Positions 19,434 to 27,576 of a stretch of 54,261 nt of DNA are shown here, one piece after another. Numbering within the stretch: position 1 is the stretch's first letter; every line of letters starts with the position of its first letter. Made by a program: the position numbers and the translations under genes. The stretch covers positions 1 through 54,261 of the forward strand of contig NZ_HE611016.1 of NCBI RefSeq assembly GCF_000236865.1, written 5' to 3'. Source of the DNA: Senegalimassilia anaerobia JC110. Lineage in GTDB: Bacteria; Actinomycetota; Coriobacteriia; Coriobacteriales; Eggerthellaceae. The notes below the pieces were generated by a model. That model had not been told where the DNA came from, did no database searches, and was given only the letters and a program-made list of their open reading frames with translations.

Positions 19434-21068
19434 ATGAAGAGCTTCTCCAGGCGTACGTTTTTGCAGGTGGCGGGCGTAAGCGCCGCTGCAGTGGGCTTCG
19501 GCGGCGTGTTGAGCGCCTGCGCTGGCGGCTCCAATGCGGGTTCCGGCTCCGCCGCTAGCGGGGAGCACGCCTCTCAGGTTACCGTTTCCATGCCGGTGAG
19601 CAGCGAGCCCGACGCCGGCTTCGACCCGTTCGTCTCCTGGGGTTGCGGCGAGCATGTGCACGAGCCGCTCATCCAGTCCACGCTTCTGACCACGAAGGCC
19701 GACATGGGCTTCGAGAACGACCTGGCAACGGCCTATTCGTGCAGCGACGACGGCCTGATCTGGACGTTCACCATCCGCACCGATGCCAAGTTCACCAACG
19801 GCAAGCCGGTTACCGCCCATGATGTGGCGTATACCATCAACGGCGTTGCCAGCAACGAGGCCAGCGAGTGCGACCTGACCATGGTCGACAAGGCCGTCGC
19901 CGTCGACGACGAGACCTGCGAGGTTCATCTGAACAAGCCGTTCAACGCGCTGCTGTACACGCTGGCGGTTATCGGCATCGTGCCTGATGGAGGCCATGAT
20001 GCCGATTATGGCAGCAACCCGGTGGGCAGCGGCCGTTACATGCTCGAGCAGTGGGATCGCGGCCAGCAGGTCATCCTGAAGGCCAACCCCGACTACTATG
20101 GCGAGGCGCCGAAGATCGAGCGCGTTGTGGTGGTGTTCATGGAGGAGGACGCCAGCCTGGCGGCCGCCCGTTCCGGCCAGGTGGACGTCGCGTTCACGAC
20201 GGCCACCTTCGCCGACCAGCAGCCGAAGGGTTACGACCTGCTGAACTGCGCTTCCGTCGATTCTCGCGGCATCTCCCTGCCCACCATCGCGCCGGGCGCC
20301 ACCAAGAAGCAGACGGGCGAGGAGTATCCCGCTGGCAACGCGGTCACGCAGGACCTGGCGCTGCGCCGCGCCATCAACTACGGTGTGAAGCGTCAGACGC
20401 TCATCGACAACGTGCTGAACGGCTACGGCCAGATCGCCTACAGCGTGGGCGACAATATGCCCTGGTCGTCCGAGGCCATGAAGTGCGAAGAGAATCTTGC
20501 TCGCGCAAAGGCCCTGCTCGACGAGGCGGGCTGGGTAGCCGGCGCCGACGGCGTGCGCGCCAAGGACGGCGTGACGGCCGCGTTCGACCTGTACTATGCC
20601 TCCTCCGATTCGGTGCGCCAGGCCATCGCCATGGAGTTCGCCAACCAGATGAACGAGCTGGGCATCAAGGTGACGCCGAAGGGCGCAAGCTGGGACGACA
20701 TCTACCAGCATCAGTTCAGCGACCCGGTCGTGTGGGGTTGGGGTTCCAACAGCCCGATCGAGGTATACAACCTGAATTACTCCACGGGCAACGGCAACTA
20801 CTCCTGCTACGAGAACGCCGCGGTCGATGCGCACCTGAACGCCGCACTGGCCAATCCCGTGGTCGCCGATTCGTATGACGAATGGAAACTGGCCATGTGG
20901 GACGGCGAAAACGGCCCGGCGCCGCAGGGCGATGCCACGTGGGTGTGGTTCGCCAACGTCGATCACCTGTACTTCGTGGCCGAGGGCCTGAAGGTTGCCG
21001 AGCAGAAGCCGCATCCGCATGGTCACGGCTGGTCGATCGTGAACAACGTCGATAAGTGGAGCTGGTAG
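19434..21068 (+). CDS. nikA: Nickel/peptide-type ABC transporter substrate-binding lipoprotein
   Basis: This is a cluster-C (SBP_bac_5) extracellular binding protein of 544 residues. The N-terminus has both a twin-arginine motif (SRRTFLQVAG) and a lipobox ending at LSAC, so it is probably exported by Tat and lipid-anchored. Family blocks include WTFTIRTDAKFTNGKPVTAHDV and the NPVGSGRYML segment. ATG 19434 has GAAAGGA upstream; the codon before it is a possible TTG. Two NikR-type operators lie in front and the ATPase in the operon has a His-rich head, so nickel (or another transition metal complex) is preferred over peptides as substrate. Two terminators separate it from the permease genes, which would give an excess of binding protein. 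Confidence 0.75.
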   Translation: MKSFSRRTFLQVAGVSAAAVGFGGVLSACAGGSNAGSGSAASGEHASQVTVSMPVSSEPDAGFDPFVSWGCGEHVHEPLIQSTLLTTKADMGFENDLATAYSCSDDGLIWTFTIRTDAKFTNGKPVTAHDVAYTINGVASNEASECDLTMVDKAVAVDDETCEVHLNKPFNALLYTLAVIGIVPDGGHDADYGSNPVGSGRYMLEQWDRGQQVILKANPDYYGEAPKIERVVVVFMEEDASLAAARSGQVDVAFTTATFADQQPKGYDLLNCASVDSRGISLPTIAPGATKKQTGEEYPAGNAVTQDLALRRAINYGVKRQTLIDNVLNGYGQIAYSVGDNMPWSSEAMKCEENLARAKALLDEAGWVAGADGVRAKDGVTAAFDLYYASSDSVRQAIAMEFANQMNELGIKVTPKGASWDDIYQHQFSDPVVWGWGSNSPIEVYNLNYSTGNGNYSCYENAAVDAHLNAALANPVVADSYDEWKLAMWDGENGPAPQGDATWVWFANVDHLYFVAEGLKVAEQKPHPHGHGWSIVNNVDKWSW

Positions 21069-21134
21069 CAACCGGCTGACCGCCGCGGGGGCGGGGCTTG
21101 CGAACGCGCCTCCGTCCCCTGTTCGCCGGTAGTG

Positions 21135-21166
21135 GCGGGGCTTGCCGTAGGGCTTGCCCCGCTTTT
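21135..21166 (+). terminator. First intra-operon terminator after nikA
   Basis: A 7-bp outer stem GCGGGGC (21135-21141) with GCCCCGC (21156-21162) is followed by TTTT. Confidence 0.6.
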
Positions 21167-21230
21167 GCGGTTCTAGCGGCTTGGCTTGGGGCGGCGCGTT
21201 CGCCTGCTCGAAGGCGGGCTGTGTGCAGAT

Positions 21231-21255
21231 CCCCTTGGCGGCCGAAGGGGTTTTT
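21231..21255 (+). terminator. Second intra-operon terminator after nikA
   Basis: CCCCTT (21231-21236) pairs with AAGGGG (21245-21250), followed by TTTTT. It lies 58 bases before the nikB start, so the permease and ATPase genes would depend on readthrough or a separate promoter. Confidence 0.7.
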
Positions 21256-21313
21256 GAGCTTGGAAGTCGAAGAGCTTCCTGGGTGGATTTCGAGATTTGG
21301 GACATAAGTAGGT

Positions 21314-22297
21314 ATGACGAAGTATCTTGCCCGACATATCGTGCGGTTCGCGCTGCTCATGTTGGCGGTGGGGCTGGTGGTGTTCGCGCTGGTGAGCGTT
21401 TCACCCATCGACCCTGTTCAGGCCAACGTGGGGCAGGCCGCATATGTGAACATGTCGGAGGCAAAGCGCGCGCAGCTGGCCAGCTATTGGGGCGGCGACG
21501 TGCCGTTTTGGGAGCGGTTCGCCAACTGGGCGGGCGCGCTTTTGCACGGCGACATGGGAACGTCGCTCAGGTTCAACGCGCCCGTGTCGGAGGTGATTGC
21601 GCACCGCGCGGCCAACTCGCTGGCGCTCATGGGTATCGCGTGGCTGATCAGCGGCGTGCTGGGCTTCGCGCTGGGAGTCGTTGCCGGCGCACGCCGCGGC
21701 GGTGCGGTCGATCGCGTGGTGCGCGGCTACTGCTTCCTGCTGGCGTCCACGCCCACGTTTTGGCTGGGTTTGCTCATCCTGATGATCTTCGCCGTGCAGC
21801 TGGGGTGGTTCCCCATCGGGTTCTCCGTGCCCATCGGCGTGTCGGCGGCCGACGTGACGCTTGCCGACGCGGCGCACCATCTGGTGCTTCCCGCGCTCAC
21901 GCTTTCGGTGACGGGCGTGGCTAACATCGCGCTTCATACGCGCGAGAAGGTGGTGGACGTGCTGGAAAGCGATTATGTGCGCTTCGCGCGCGCCCGCGGC
22001 GAATCCGATCTGAGCGTGGTTTTGCACCATTGCCTGCGCAACGTGGCGCTGCCGGCGGTCACGCTGCAGTGTGCGTTCATCTCCGAGATCTTCGGCGGGT
22101 CGGTGCTGGTCGAGCAGGTGTTCTCGTATCCGGGCCTGGGGCAGGCGGCCGTCACCGCCGGCCTGGGCGGCGACGTGGCGCTTCTGGCCGGGATCGCCCT
22201 GGTCAGCGCTGCGTTGGTGTTCGGCGGCAACCTGCTGGCGAACATCTTGTACGGCGTTTTGGACCCGCGTATGCGCGTGAACGAAGGGGGGGCGTAA
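21314..22297 (+). CDS. nikB: ABC transporter permease (NikB-type)
   Basis: The 327-residue DppB/NikB-type permease begins KYLARHIVRFALLMLAVGLVVFALV and has about six membrane spans. The family signature appears as ESDYVRFARARGESDLSVVLHHCLRN, the EAA-type loop that contacts the ATPases, and FSYPGLGQA lies near the end. Its stop overlaps the start of the second permease by one base (TAATG), so the two are translationally coupled. It forms the membrane channel with the next gene. Confidence 0.8.
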   Translation: MTKYLARHIVRFALLMLAVGLVVFALVSVSPIDPVQANVGQAAYVNMSEAKRAQLASYWGGDVPFWERFANWAGALLHGDMGTSLRFNAPVSEVIAHRAANSLALMGIAWLISGVLGFALGVVAGARRGGAVDRVVRGYCFLLASTPTFWLGLLILMIFAVQLGWFPIGFSVPIGVSAADVTLADAAHHLVLPALTLSVTGVANIALHTREKVVDVLESDYVRFARARGESDLSVVLHHCLRNVALPAVTLQCAFISEIFGGSVLVEQVFSYPGLGQAAVTAGLGGDVALLAGIALVSAALVFGGNLLANILYGVLDPRMRVNEGGA

Positions 22298-23148
22298 TGG
22301 AAAACGTGCTCCATGCCCCTGCGCAGCGCAGGGCAGGCAACCGCACGGCCACGCTGGCGGCGTGCGTTTTGGCGGCTTTTGCGCTGCTGGCCGTGGTTGC
22401 GGCGGGCATCGCGCTGTATGGCCAGGCAACGGTCACCGATTTCACCGCGAAGAACCTGGCGCCTTCGCTCGAGCACCCCTTCGGCACCGACTGGATGGGC
22501 CGCGACATGCTGGCGCGCACGCTGGCCGGCCTTTCGACCAGCGTGCTGGTGGGCTTGCTGGCGGCCACCGTGTCGTCGGTGGTCGCGTTGATCTTCGGCT
22601 GCGCCGCCGCGCTCGGCGGCAAGCGCGTGGACGCCGTGGTCAGCTGGATGATCGACCTGATGATGGGCGTTCCGCACATCGTGCTTTTGGTGCTCATCTC
22701 GTTCGCGCTGGGGAAGGGCTTTTGGGGCGTGACCATCGGCGTTGCCGTGACGCACTGGGCCAGCCTTGCCCGCGTGGTGCGCGCCGAGGTGCTGCAATGC
22801 CGCCAATCGAAGTTCGTGGAGGTTGCGCGCAAGCTGGGGCAGAGCCCGGCGCGCATCGCGCTTCGCCATATGGTGCCGTATGTGCTGCCGCAGTTCGTGG
22901 TGGGTTTGATCCTGCTGTTCCCGCACGCCATCCTGCATGAGGCGTCCATCACGTTTTTGGGCTTCGGCCTGCCGCCCGAGCAGCCGGCCATCGGCGTGAT
23001 CTTGAGCGAATCGATGAGCTATCTGTCCACGGGCGCCTGGTGGCTGGCGGTGTTCCCCGGCCTGGCGCTCATGGCGACGGTGCTGTTGTTCGACGTGGCC
23101 GGGCAGAACCTGCGCAAGCTGGTCGACCCTCACACCGCGCAGAAGTAG
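22297..23148 (+). CDS. nikC: ABC transporter permease (NikC-type)
   Basis: The 283-residue DppC/NikC-type permease has a first span near residue 18-40. The typical periplasmic segment HPFGTDWMGRDMLARTLAGLS follows, and the ATPase-contact loop reads EVARKLGQSPARIALRHMVPYVLPQ. ATG 22297 shares its A with the stop of nikB. The remaining membrane spans are regular and no lesion is seen. It is followed after 9 bases by the first ATPase gene. Confidence 0.8.
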   Translation: MENVLHAPAQRRAGNRTATLAACVLAAFALLAVVAAGIALYGQATVTDFTAKNLAPSLEHPFGTDWMGRDMLARTLAGLSTSVLVGLLAATVSSVVALIFGCAAALGGKRVDAVVSWMIDLMMGVPHIVLLVLISFALGKGFWGVTIGVAVTHWASLARVVRAEVLQCRQSKFVEVARKLGQSPARIALRHMVPYVLPQFVVGLILLFPHAILHEASITFLGFGLPPEQPAIGVILSESMSYLSTGAWWLAVFPGLALMATVLLFDVAGQNLRKLVDPHTAQK

Positions 23149-23157
23149 GTAGGGAAG

Positions 23158-24291
23158 ATGATGACGAAGACGAACGGCGGTGCGCCTATGGAGGCGTCGT
23201 CGGCGGGTAGGGCAGCCGAGCTGGCGCATGAGCGCACCGCGCACGAGGGTGCGCAGCTGCACCATCATCATACGCATGCGGCCACGTCGAGCCACGGCGG
23301 TGGGCATCACCTGCTGCAGGTGGAGGACCTGAGCGTGAGCTTCCGCATGTACGACGAGGGCGCGCCGTACTTCAAGGCGAAGCAGCACGATGTGCAGGTG
23401 CTTCACGAGCTGAGCATCGCCGTGCATGCGGGCGAGATCGTGGCCGTGGTGGGCGCATCGGGCTCGGGCAAGACGCTTCTGGCCGATGCGGTTTTGGGCC
23501 TGTTCGAGCCCAACGCCACGGTGACGGGGCGCATCTGGTTCGATGGCGAGCGCATGGATGCGGCGGGTTTGCGCGCGCTGCGCGGGCACGGGCTGTCGCT
23601 CGTGCCGCAAAGCGTGAGCCACCTGGACCCCATGATGCGCGTGGGCAAGCAGGTAGAGGGTTTTGCGAACGATTTGTCGAAAGCCGAGCGCAAAACGCGT
23701 CGCGCACAGCTGTTCGAGCGCTACGGGCTGGGCCCCGAGGTTGCGCGCCTGTACCCGCACGAGCTGTCGGGCGGCATGGCGCGCCGCGTGCTTTTGTGCT
23801 GTGCGCTCATGGATTCGCCGCGCGTGATCGTGGCCGACGAGCCCACGCCCGGTCTTGACCTTGACCTGGCGGTTCGCGCGCTCGACGACTTCCGCGCCTT
23901 CGCCAACGAGGGCAACGGCGTGCTGCTGATCACGCACGATATCGAGCTGGCGCTGCGCGTGGCAGACCGCGTGGCCGTGTTTAAGGACGGAACCGTGGTG
24001 GAGGAGACCGCGACGGCGAGTTTCGCCGATCCCGGCCTTTTGCGTCATCCGTTCACCCGCGAGCTGTGGCACGCCCTCCCCGAGCACGATTTCGCCGCCG
24101 GCGAAGGTGCTGGCGGGAAGGGGCAGGAGCAGGCGTGCGAAGGCGAAAAGGAATCGGCGTCGGAGCAGGTGCGCGAGCACGAGAAGGCGTCGTCGCCGGT
24201 GCCGGCGCAGGTGCGCGAAGGTGAGGAGACGCCGACGCCAGCGAGCGCGGGTGCGGGCGGTTTCGATGGGAAGGAAGGTGGGGCGTGCTAG
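23158..24291 (+). CDS. nikD: ABC transporter ATPase with His-rich N-terminus (NikD-type)
   Basis: The ATPase has Walker A GASGSGKT, signature LSGGMARRV, Walker B VIVADEPT and the switch histidine ITHD. At 377 residues it is longer than usual NikD (about 250). About 55 residues precede the domain, including [17 protein letters not shown], a likely metal-binding stretch. About 70 residues follow it, rich in Glu, Ala and Lys with no predicted fold. The start could be either of two adjacent ATG codons (23158 or 23161). It overlaps the next ATPase gene by 7 bases. The His stretch supports a transition-metal role. It may buffer or sense nickel at the inner face of the transporter, which is inference. 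Confidence 0.8.
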   Translation: MMTKTNGGAPMEASSAGRAAELAHERTAHEGAQLHHHHTHAATSSHGGGHHLLQVEDLSVSFRMYDEGAPYFKAKQHDVQVLHELSIAVHAGEIVAVVGASGSGKTLLADAVLGLFEPNATVTGRIWFDGERMDAAGLRALRGHGLSLVPQSVSHLDPMMRVGKQVEGFANDLSKAERKTRRAQLFERYGLGPEVARLYPHELSGGMARRVLLCCALMDSPRVIVADEPTPGLDLDLAVRALDDFRAFANEGNGVLLITHDIELALRVADRVAVFKDGTVVEETATASFADPGLLRHPFTRELWHALPEHDFAAGEGAGGKGQEQACEGEKESASEQVREHEKASSPVPAQVREGEETPTPASAGAGGFDGKEGGAC

Positions 24292-24878
24292 AGGCTAGAG
24301 ACATCACGTTCGGGTATCCCGGCGCAAAACCTTTATACAGCGGGTTCAGCCTGCAGGTGGAACCCGGCGAGCGCGTGGCGTTGCAGGCGCCCTCGGGGTT
24401 CGGCAAAACCACGCTGTGCCGCGTGCTTGCCGGGTTTGAGCGCCCGCAAACCGGTCAGGTGCTGGTGGATGGGCAGCCGCTTCCGCGTCGCGGCGTGTGC
24501 CCGGTACAGTTGATCCAGCAGCATCCCGAGCAGGCGGTGGACCCGCGCCTGCGCATGCGCAAGACGCTGGCGGAGGCGGGCGAGGTGCCGCAGCAGCTAC
24601 TTGACGATCTGGGTATCCGCGACGAATGGCTGCAGCGCTATCCCCACGAGCTGTCCGGCGGCGAGCTGCAGCGCTTCTGCATCGCCCGAGCGCTGGCCAC
24701 GCGCCCGCGCTACCTGATCTGCGACGAGGTGTCCACCATGCTCGACGCGGTCACCCAGGCGCACATCTGGCACGTGCTGCTCGACTACGCCGCCCGCGAA
24801 AACGCCGGCATGCTGCTGGTTTCCCATACCCCCGCGCTGACCGCCCGCATCGCAACTCGAGAAGTCGCGCTGGCGTAA
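24285..24878 (+). CDS. nikE: ABC transporter ATPase (NikE-type)
   Basis: This short ATPase of 197 residues is close to a bare nucleotide-binding domain. It has Walker [10 protein letters not shown] (with Phe in place of the common Ser/Cys), signature LSGGELQRF, Walker [10 protein letters not shown] and switch region LLVSHT. The usual C-terminal oligopeptide-transporter extension is missing. GTG 24285 is preceded by AAGGAAGGTGGGG and overlaps the previous gene. It completes a heterodimeric ATPase with nikD. Note that the Walker B acidic pair DE is intact and that S-H-T is present at the switch. Confidence 0.8.
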   Translation: MLEARDITFGYPGAKPLYSGFSLQVEPGERVALQAPSGFGKTTLCRVLAGFERPQTGQVLVDGQPLPRRGVCPVQLIQQHPEQAVDPRLRMRKTLAEAGEVPQQLLDDLGIRDEWLQRYPHELSGGELQRFCIARALATRPRYLICDEVSTMLDAVTQAHIWHVLLDYAARENAGMLLVSHTPALTARIATREVALA

Positions 24879-24883
24879 TGCGA

Positions 24884-24934
24884 ACGCGAACCCGGACGCT
24901 TAGGGCTACGTCCCCGAAGCGTCCGGGTTCGCGT
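24884..24934. repeat. 18-bp-stem inverted repeat with GCTACGTCCCC loop
   Basis: Perfect arms (24884-24901 and 24917-24934) enclose a loop with GCTACGTCCCC (24905-24915). It lies 6 bases after the nikE stop and may end the operon, although no T-tract follows. The same loop and a related left arm occur at 39880-39930, which suggests a dispersed palindromic repeat family. Confidence 0.7.
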
Positions 24935-25238
24935 CGGGTGCGTGGCGTCCGTGCGGGTTGCAACTCGAGGGATGCCGCGTTCTCTCGCGGCGTTTCTTGG
25001 CGCTTAACCCGCTCCCCCCGATATGCCCGGTTCCAAGATGTCGGGAAGCGCTCGGGACGTTCTTTTCCCGAAATGGTGCTCGTTTGCCCCACCCGTTTGC
25101 CCACCCGTTTTCGAAATTGCCTGGTAAACCACCCTGCTTCGTGTCTGCTGGTCGCTTTGCCCCCAGCCTATCCTTCGCTATGTCCTCCGCAAGGATGCGC
25201 GAGGATCTTGCATGGTTTCACGAGGGAGAGGAAGGGCC
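24935..25238. other. Intergenic region before the cytochrome gene
   Basis: About 300 bases without a convincing gene. A small hairpin (GCCGCG/CGCGGC near 24970-24987, followed by GTTTCTT) could be a weak terminator. I see no strong promoter consensus for the cytochrome gene. Confidence 0.4.
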
Positions 25239-25811
25239 ATGAGCAAAACGGATGTCTCCGGAAACGCCCAAAAAGGGCGCAAGGGACTCATCGTCACGGT
25301 TGTCGCGATCGTCGTGATCGCGCTTGCGGGTGCAGGCTTTTGGGTATGGCATCAGCAGCCGAGCTTCTGCAACGCGATCTGTCACAAGCCGATGGACCGC
25401 TACGTGGAAACGTATGAATCCGGCAACTCGTCGATGCTGTCGGCGGTTCACGCGAAGCAGGGCAAAGTGTGCCTGGATTGCCATGAGGCGAAGCTCGACG
25501 ACCAGGTCGCCGAGGCCACCGCGTGGGTGTCCGGCGACTTCACCGACCCCGTTGCCGAGAATACGTTCCAATACAACGAGAATTTCTGCCTGAACGAGTC
25601 GTGCCACAACATGACGCGCGACGAGCTCACCGAATCCACCAGCGATATGGCGTTCAACCCGCATGTGCAGCAGCATGGCGATATCGACTGCGGCGAATGC
25701 CATAAGGCGCATTCCGAGTCCGTGATGTACTGCACGCAGTGCCATGCCGAGGCCGAGGTGCCCGATGGCTGGATGTCGTACAGCGACTACATGAGCGCGA
25801 AGCAGAGCTAG
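25239..25811 (+). CDS. NapC/NrfH-type membrane-anchored multiheme cytochrome c
   Basis: The 190-residue product has one N-terminal membrane helix (about residues 12-33) and five Cys-His heme sites. Two are non-standard: C44-x3-CH and C117-x4-CH. Three are standard CxxCH, at 78, 151 and 165. NapC/NrfH proteins take electrons from menaquinol at the outer face of the membrane and pass them to a partner reductase. Here the partner is almost certainly the Tat flavoprotein encoded 10 bases downstream. The same two-gene layout is known for Cgr1-Cgr2 of Eggerthella lenta. ATG 25239 has GAGAGGAAGGG upstream; an earlier in-frame ATG at 25212 lacks this. Whether all five sites hold heme cannot be told from sequence. 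Confidence 0.85.
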   Translation: MSKTDVSGNAQKGRKGLIVTVVAIVVIALAGAGFWVWHQQPSFCNAICHKPMDRYVETYESGNSSMLSAVHAKQGKVCLDCHEAKLDDQVAEATAWVSGDFTDPVAENTFQYNENFCLNESCHNMTRDELTESTSDMAFNPHVQQHGDIDCGECHKAHSESVMYCTQCHAEAEVPDGWMSYSDYMSAKQS

Positions 25812-25821
25812 GGGGAGCGGA

Positions 25822-27309
25822 ATGACTACGAACGATATGACGCTTGACGCACGTCGCGGCCTGAGCCGCCGCCAGTTCGTCGGCCTTGCGGGCCTGGGGC
25901 TGGCAACCATCGCGCTTGGCAATCTGACCGGCTGCTCGAAGGGCGCTACGCAGTACGTCTACGATGTGGTGGTCGTCGGTTCCGGCGGTTCGGGAACCAC
26001 GTCGGCTGCCTTCGCCGCTAAAAACGGCGCGAAGACGGTGTGCGTCGAGAAGCTTGGCTGGCAGGGTGGTTCCAGCTCGCTGGCACTCGGCACGTTCTAC
26101 GGCTCGGGCACGGTGCAGCAAAAGGAGCTCGGTATCGACGACACGCCGGACGACTACTACAACTATCTGCTCACGCGCAACGCCGACAAGGTCGACTTGG
26201 CTATGAACCGTTTTATGGCCGATCACTCCGGCGAGACGATCGACTGGCTGCGCGAGGATCTGAAGGTCCCGTTCAAGGACGAGATCAAGGGCAACGGCAA
26301 GGACAAGGTCAAGCGCGGGCACATGTGCAAGAACAACGCCGATGATGCGCTGAAGGCTGTGACGCAGCTGGCCAAGGAGCAGGGCGTGGACTTCCATTTC
26401 GATACCGATGCAACCGCGCTCATCGTGGACGAGTCGACGGGCCGCGTCGTGGGCGTGCGCGCCGAAAAGGCGGGCAAGGAGATCATCTACAACGCCAAGG
26501 CCGTCATCATCGCGTCGGGCGGTTTCTGCCGCAATCCCGAGATGATTGCGAAGTATTGCCCTGATTACGTTGGCGTTTACACGGAAGTGGGTATCGGCCT
26601 TGACGGTTCCGGGCTGCAGATGGGGTTGGACATCGGTGCGGCTTACACGGGTCACGGCGGCACGAACGGCATTCTGGCGTGTCCGGTCGAGCCTGGCCAA
26701 TCCAAGTTGATCAGCGCCAAGGCGTTGTGGGTCGACTCGAAGGGCAAGCGTTTCGTGAATGAAGGCGGCCAGACGCACGATATCTATTATCAGGTGGCGC
26801 ACTTCGATGACCAGCAGTTCTTCGCCGTGTACGACCAGGCAATGGTCGACGGCTTGACCGATAAGCTCAAGAAGAAGGTTGCTATGGGCCTTGAGCAGGG
26901 CATGTTCGCCAAGGGCGACACCGTCGAGGCCGCAGCGGCGCAGCTGGGCGTGGACGGCGCGGCGTGCTCCGAGACGCTGGCGGCGTACAACGAGATGGTC
27001 GCATCGGGCGCCGACACGCAGTTCAAGAAGGGCGCGGCGAACCTGGTGGCGTTGACTCAGGCGCCGTATTACCTGCTCAAGATGGGCGTGTGCACCCACG
27101 GTTCGTTCGGCGGTTTCGACATCAACACCGACTTCCAGGTGAAGAACGAACAGGGCGAGGTCATCCCCGGTCTGTATTCCGCCGGTGAGGTGTGCTGTGG
27201 TACCTTCATCTACGATGACTATCCGGCGGGTGGCTGCGGTTTGAACTTCGCCTACACGTCCGGCCGCTTCGCGGGCGCGAACGCGGCGAGCGAGGCGTTG
27301 AGCGCGTAA
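25822..27309 (+). CDS. Tat-exported FAD-dependent reductase of the fumarate-reductase superfamily
   Basis: The 495-residue flavoprotein has a twin-arginine signal (LSRRQFVGLAG) and a possible lipobox Cys (LTGC). The FAD-binding motif VVVVGSGGSGTTSA, ASGGF and the C-terminal GLYSAGEV block place it with FccA/UrdA-type reductases. It should receive electrons from the cytochrome just upstream. By manual comparison with fumarate reductases, the catalytic-acid region NE-x-TTRD reads NEGGQTHD here, and the second arginine motif NRLGGN is replaced by a YPAGGCG segment. The acceptor is therefore probably not fumarate. THG keeps one active-site-type histidine. The true acceptor, dietary, host-derived or bacterial, is unknown. 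It forms a transcription unit with the cytochrome. Confidence 0.8.
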   Translation: MTTNDMTLDARRGLSRRQFVGLAGLGLATIALGNLTGCSKGATQYVYDVVVVGSGGSGTTSAAFAAKNGAKTVCVEKLGWQGGSSSLALGTFYGSGTVQQKELGIDDTPDDYYNYLLTRNADKVDLAMNRFMADHSGETIDWLREDLKVPFKDEIKGNGKDKVKRGHMCKNNADDALKAVTQLAKEQGVDFHFDTDATALIVDESTGRVVGVRAEKAGKEIIYNAKAVIIASGGFCRNPEMIAKYCPDYVGVYTEVGIGLDGSGLQMGLDIGAAYTGHGGTNGILACPVEPGQSKLISAKALWVDSKGKRFVNEGGQTHDIYYQVAHFDDQQFFAVYDQAMVDGLTDKLKKKVAMGLEQGMFAKGDTVEAAAAQLGVDGAACSETLAAYNEMVASGADTQFKKGAANLVALTQAPYYLLKMGVCTHGSFGGFDINTDFQVKNEQGEVIPGLYSAGEVCCGTFIYDDYPAGGCGLNFAYTSGRFAGANAASEALSA

Positions 27310-27471
27310 GGAGGACGTGTCGAGCATGGGCGAGTCGTCGGCGGCAACGGGCGGGATCGGGTAAACGCGGATGCAGCGGGTTCGTTCGCGCGCGTTCATC
27401 GTGACCGTGCGGTTGCGATGCGCCCCGAGCAAAGCACGCTTGCGATGAGCTGGCGAAATAGCAAGGCGATA

Positions 27472-27509
27472 AGGCGCCGCGGTTCGAAATGCGGACCGCG
27501 GTGCCTTTG
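27472..27509 (+). terminator. Terminator of the cytochrome-flavoprotein unit
   Basis: An 11-bp stem with one G-U pair (27472-27482 with 27496-27506) is followed by TTTG. It lies 160 bases after the flavoprotein stop. Confidence 0.6.
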
Positions 27510-27535
27510 TTGCGTCTTTTGATGTACGGAAAAGG

Positions 27536-27541
27536 TATACT
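27536..27541 (+). promoter_or_regulatory. -10 box of the LuxR-family gene
   Basis: TATACT lies 36 bases before the GTG start. No clear -35 is seen at the expected distance. Confidence 0.4.
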
Positions 27542-27576
27542 GCCGGAAATAAGGGAGAAGTCCGGGAGAGGGCTCA

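Noticed and set aside
19434-24878. Plain peptide transporter
   Set aside because: The folds alone would allow peptides, but the NikR-type operators and the His-rich ATPase favour nickel.
25822-27309. Annotation as fumarate reductase
   Set aside because: The superfamily fits, but the arginines needed for fumarate are not seen.
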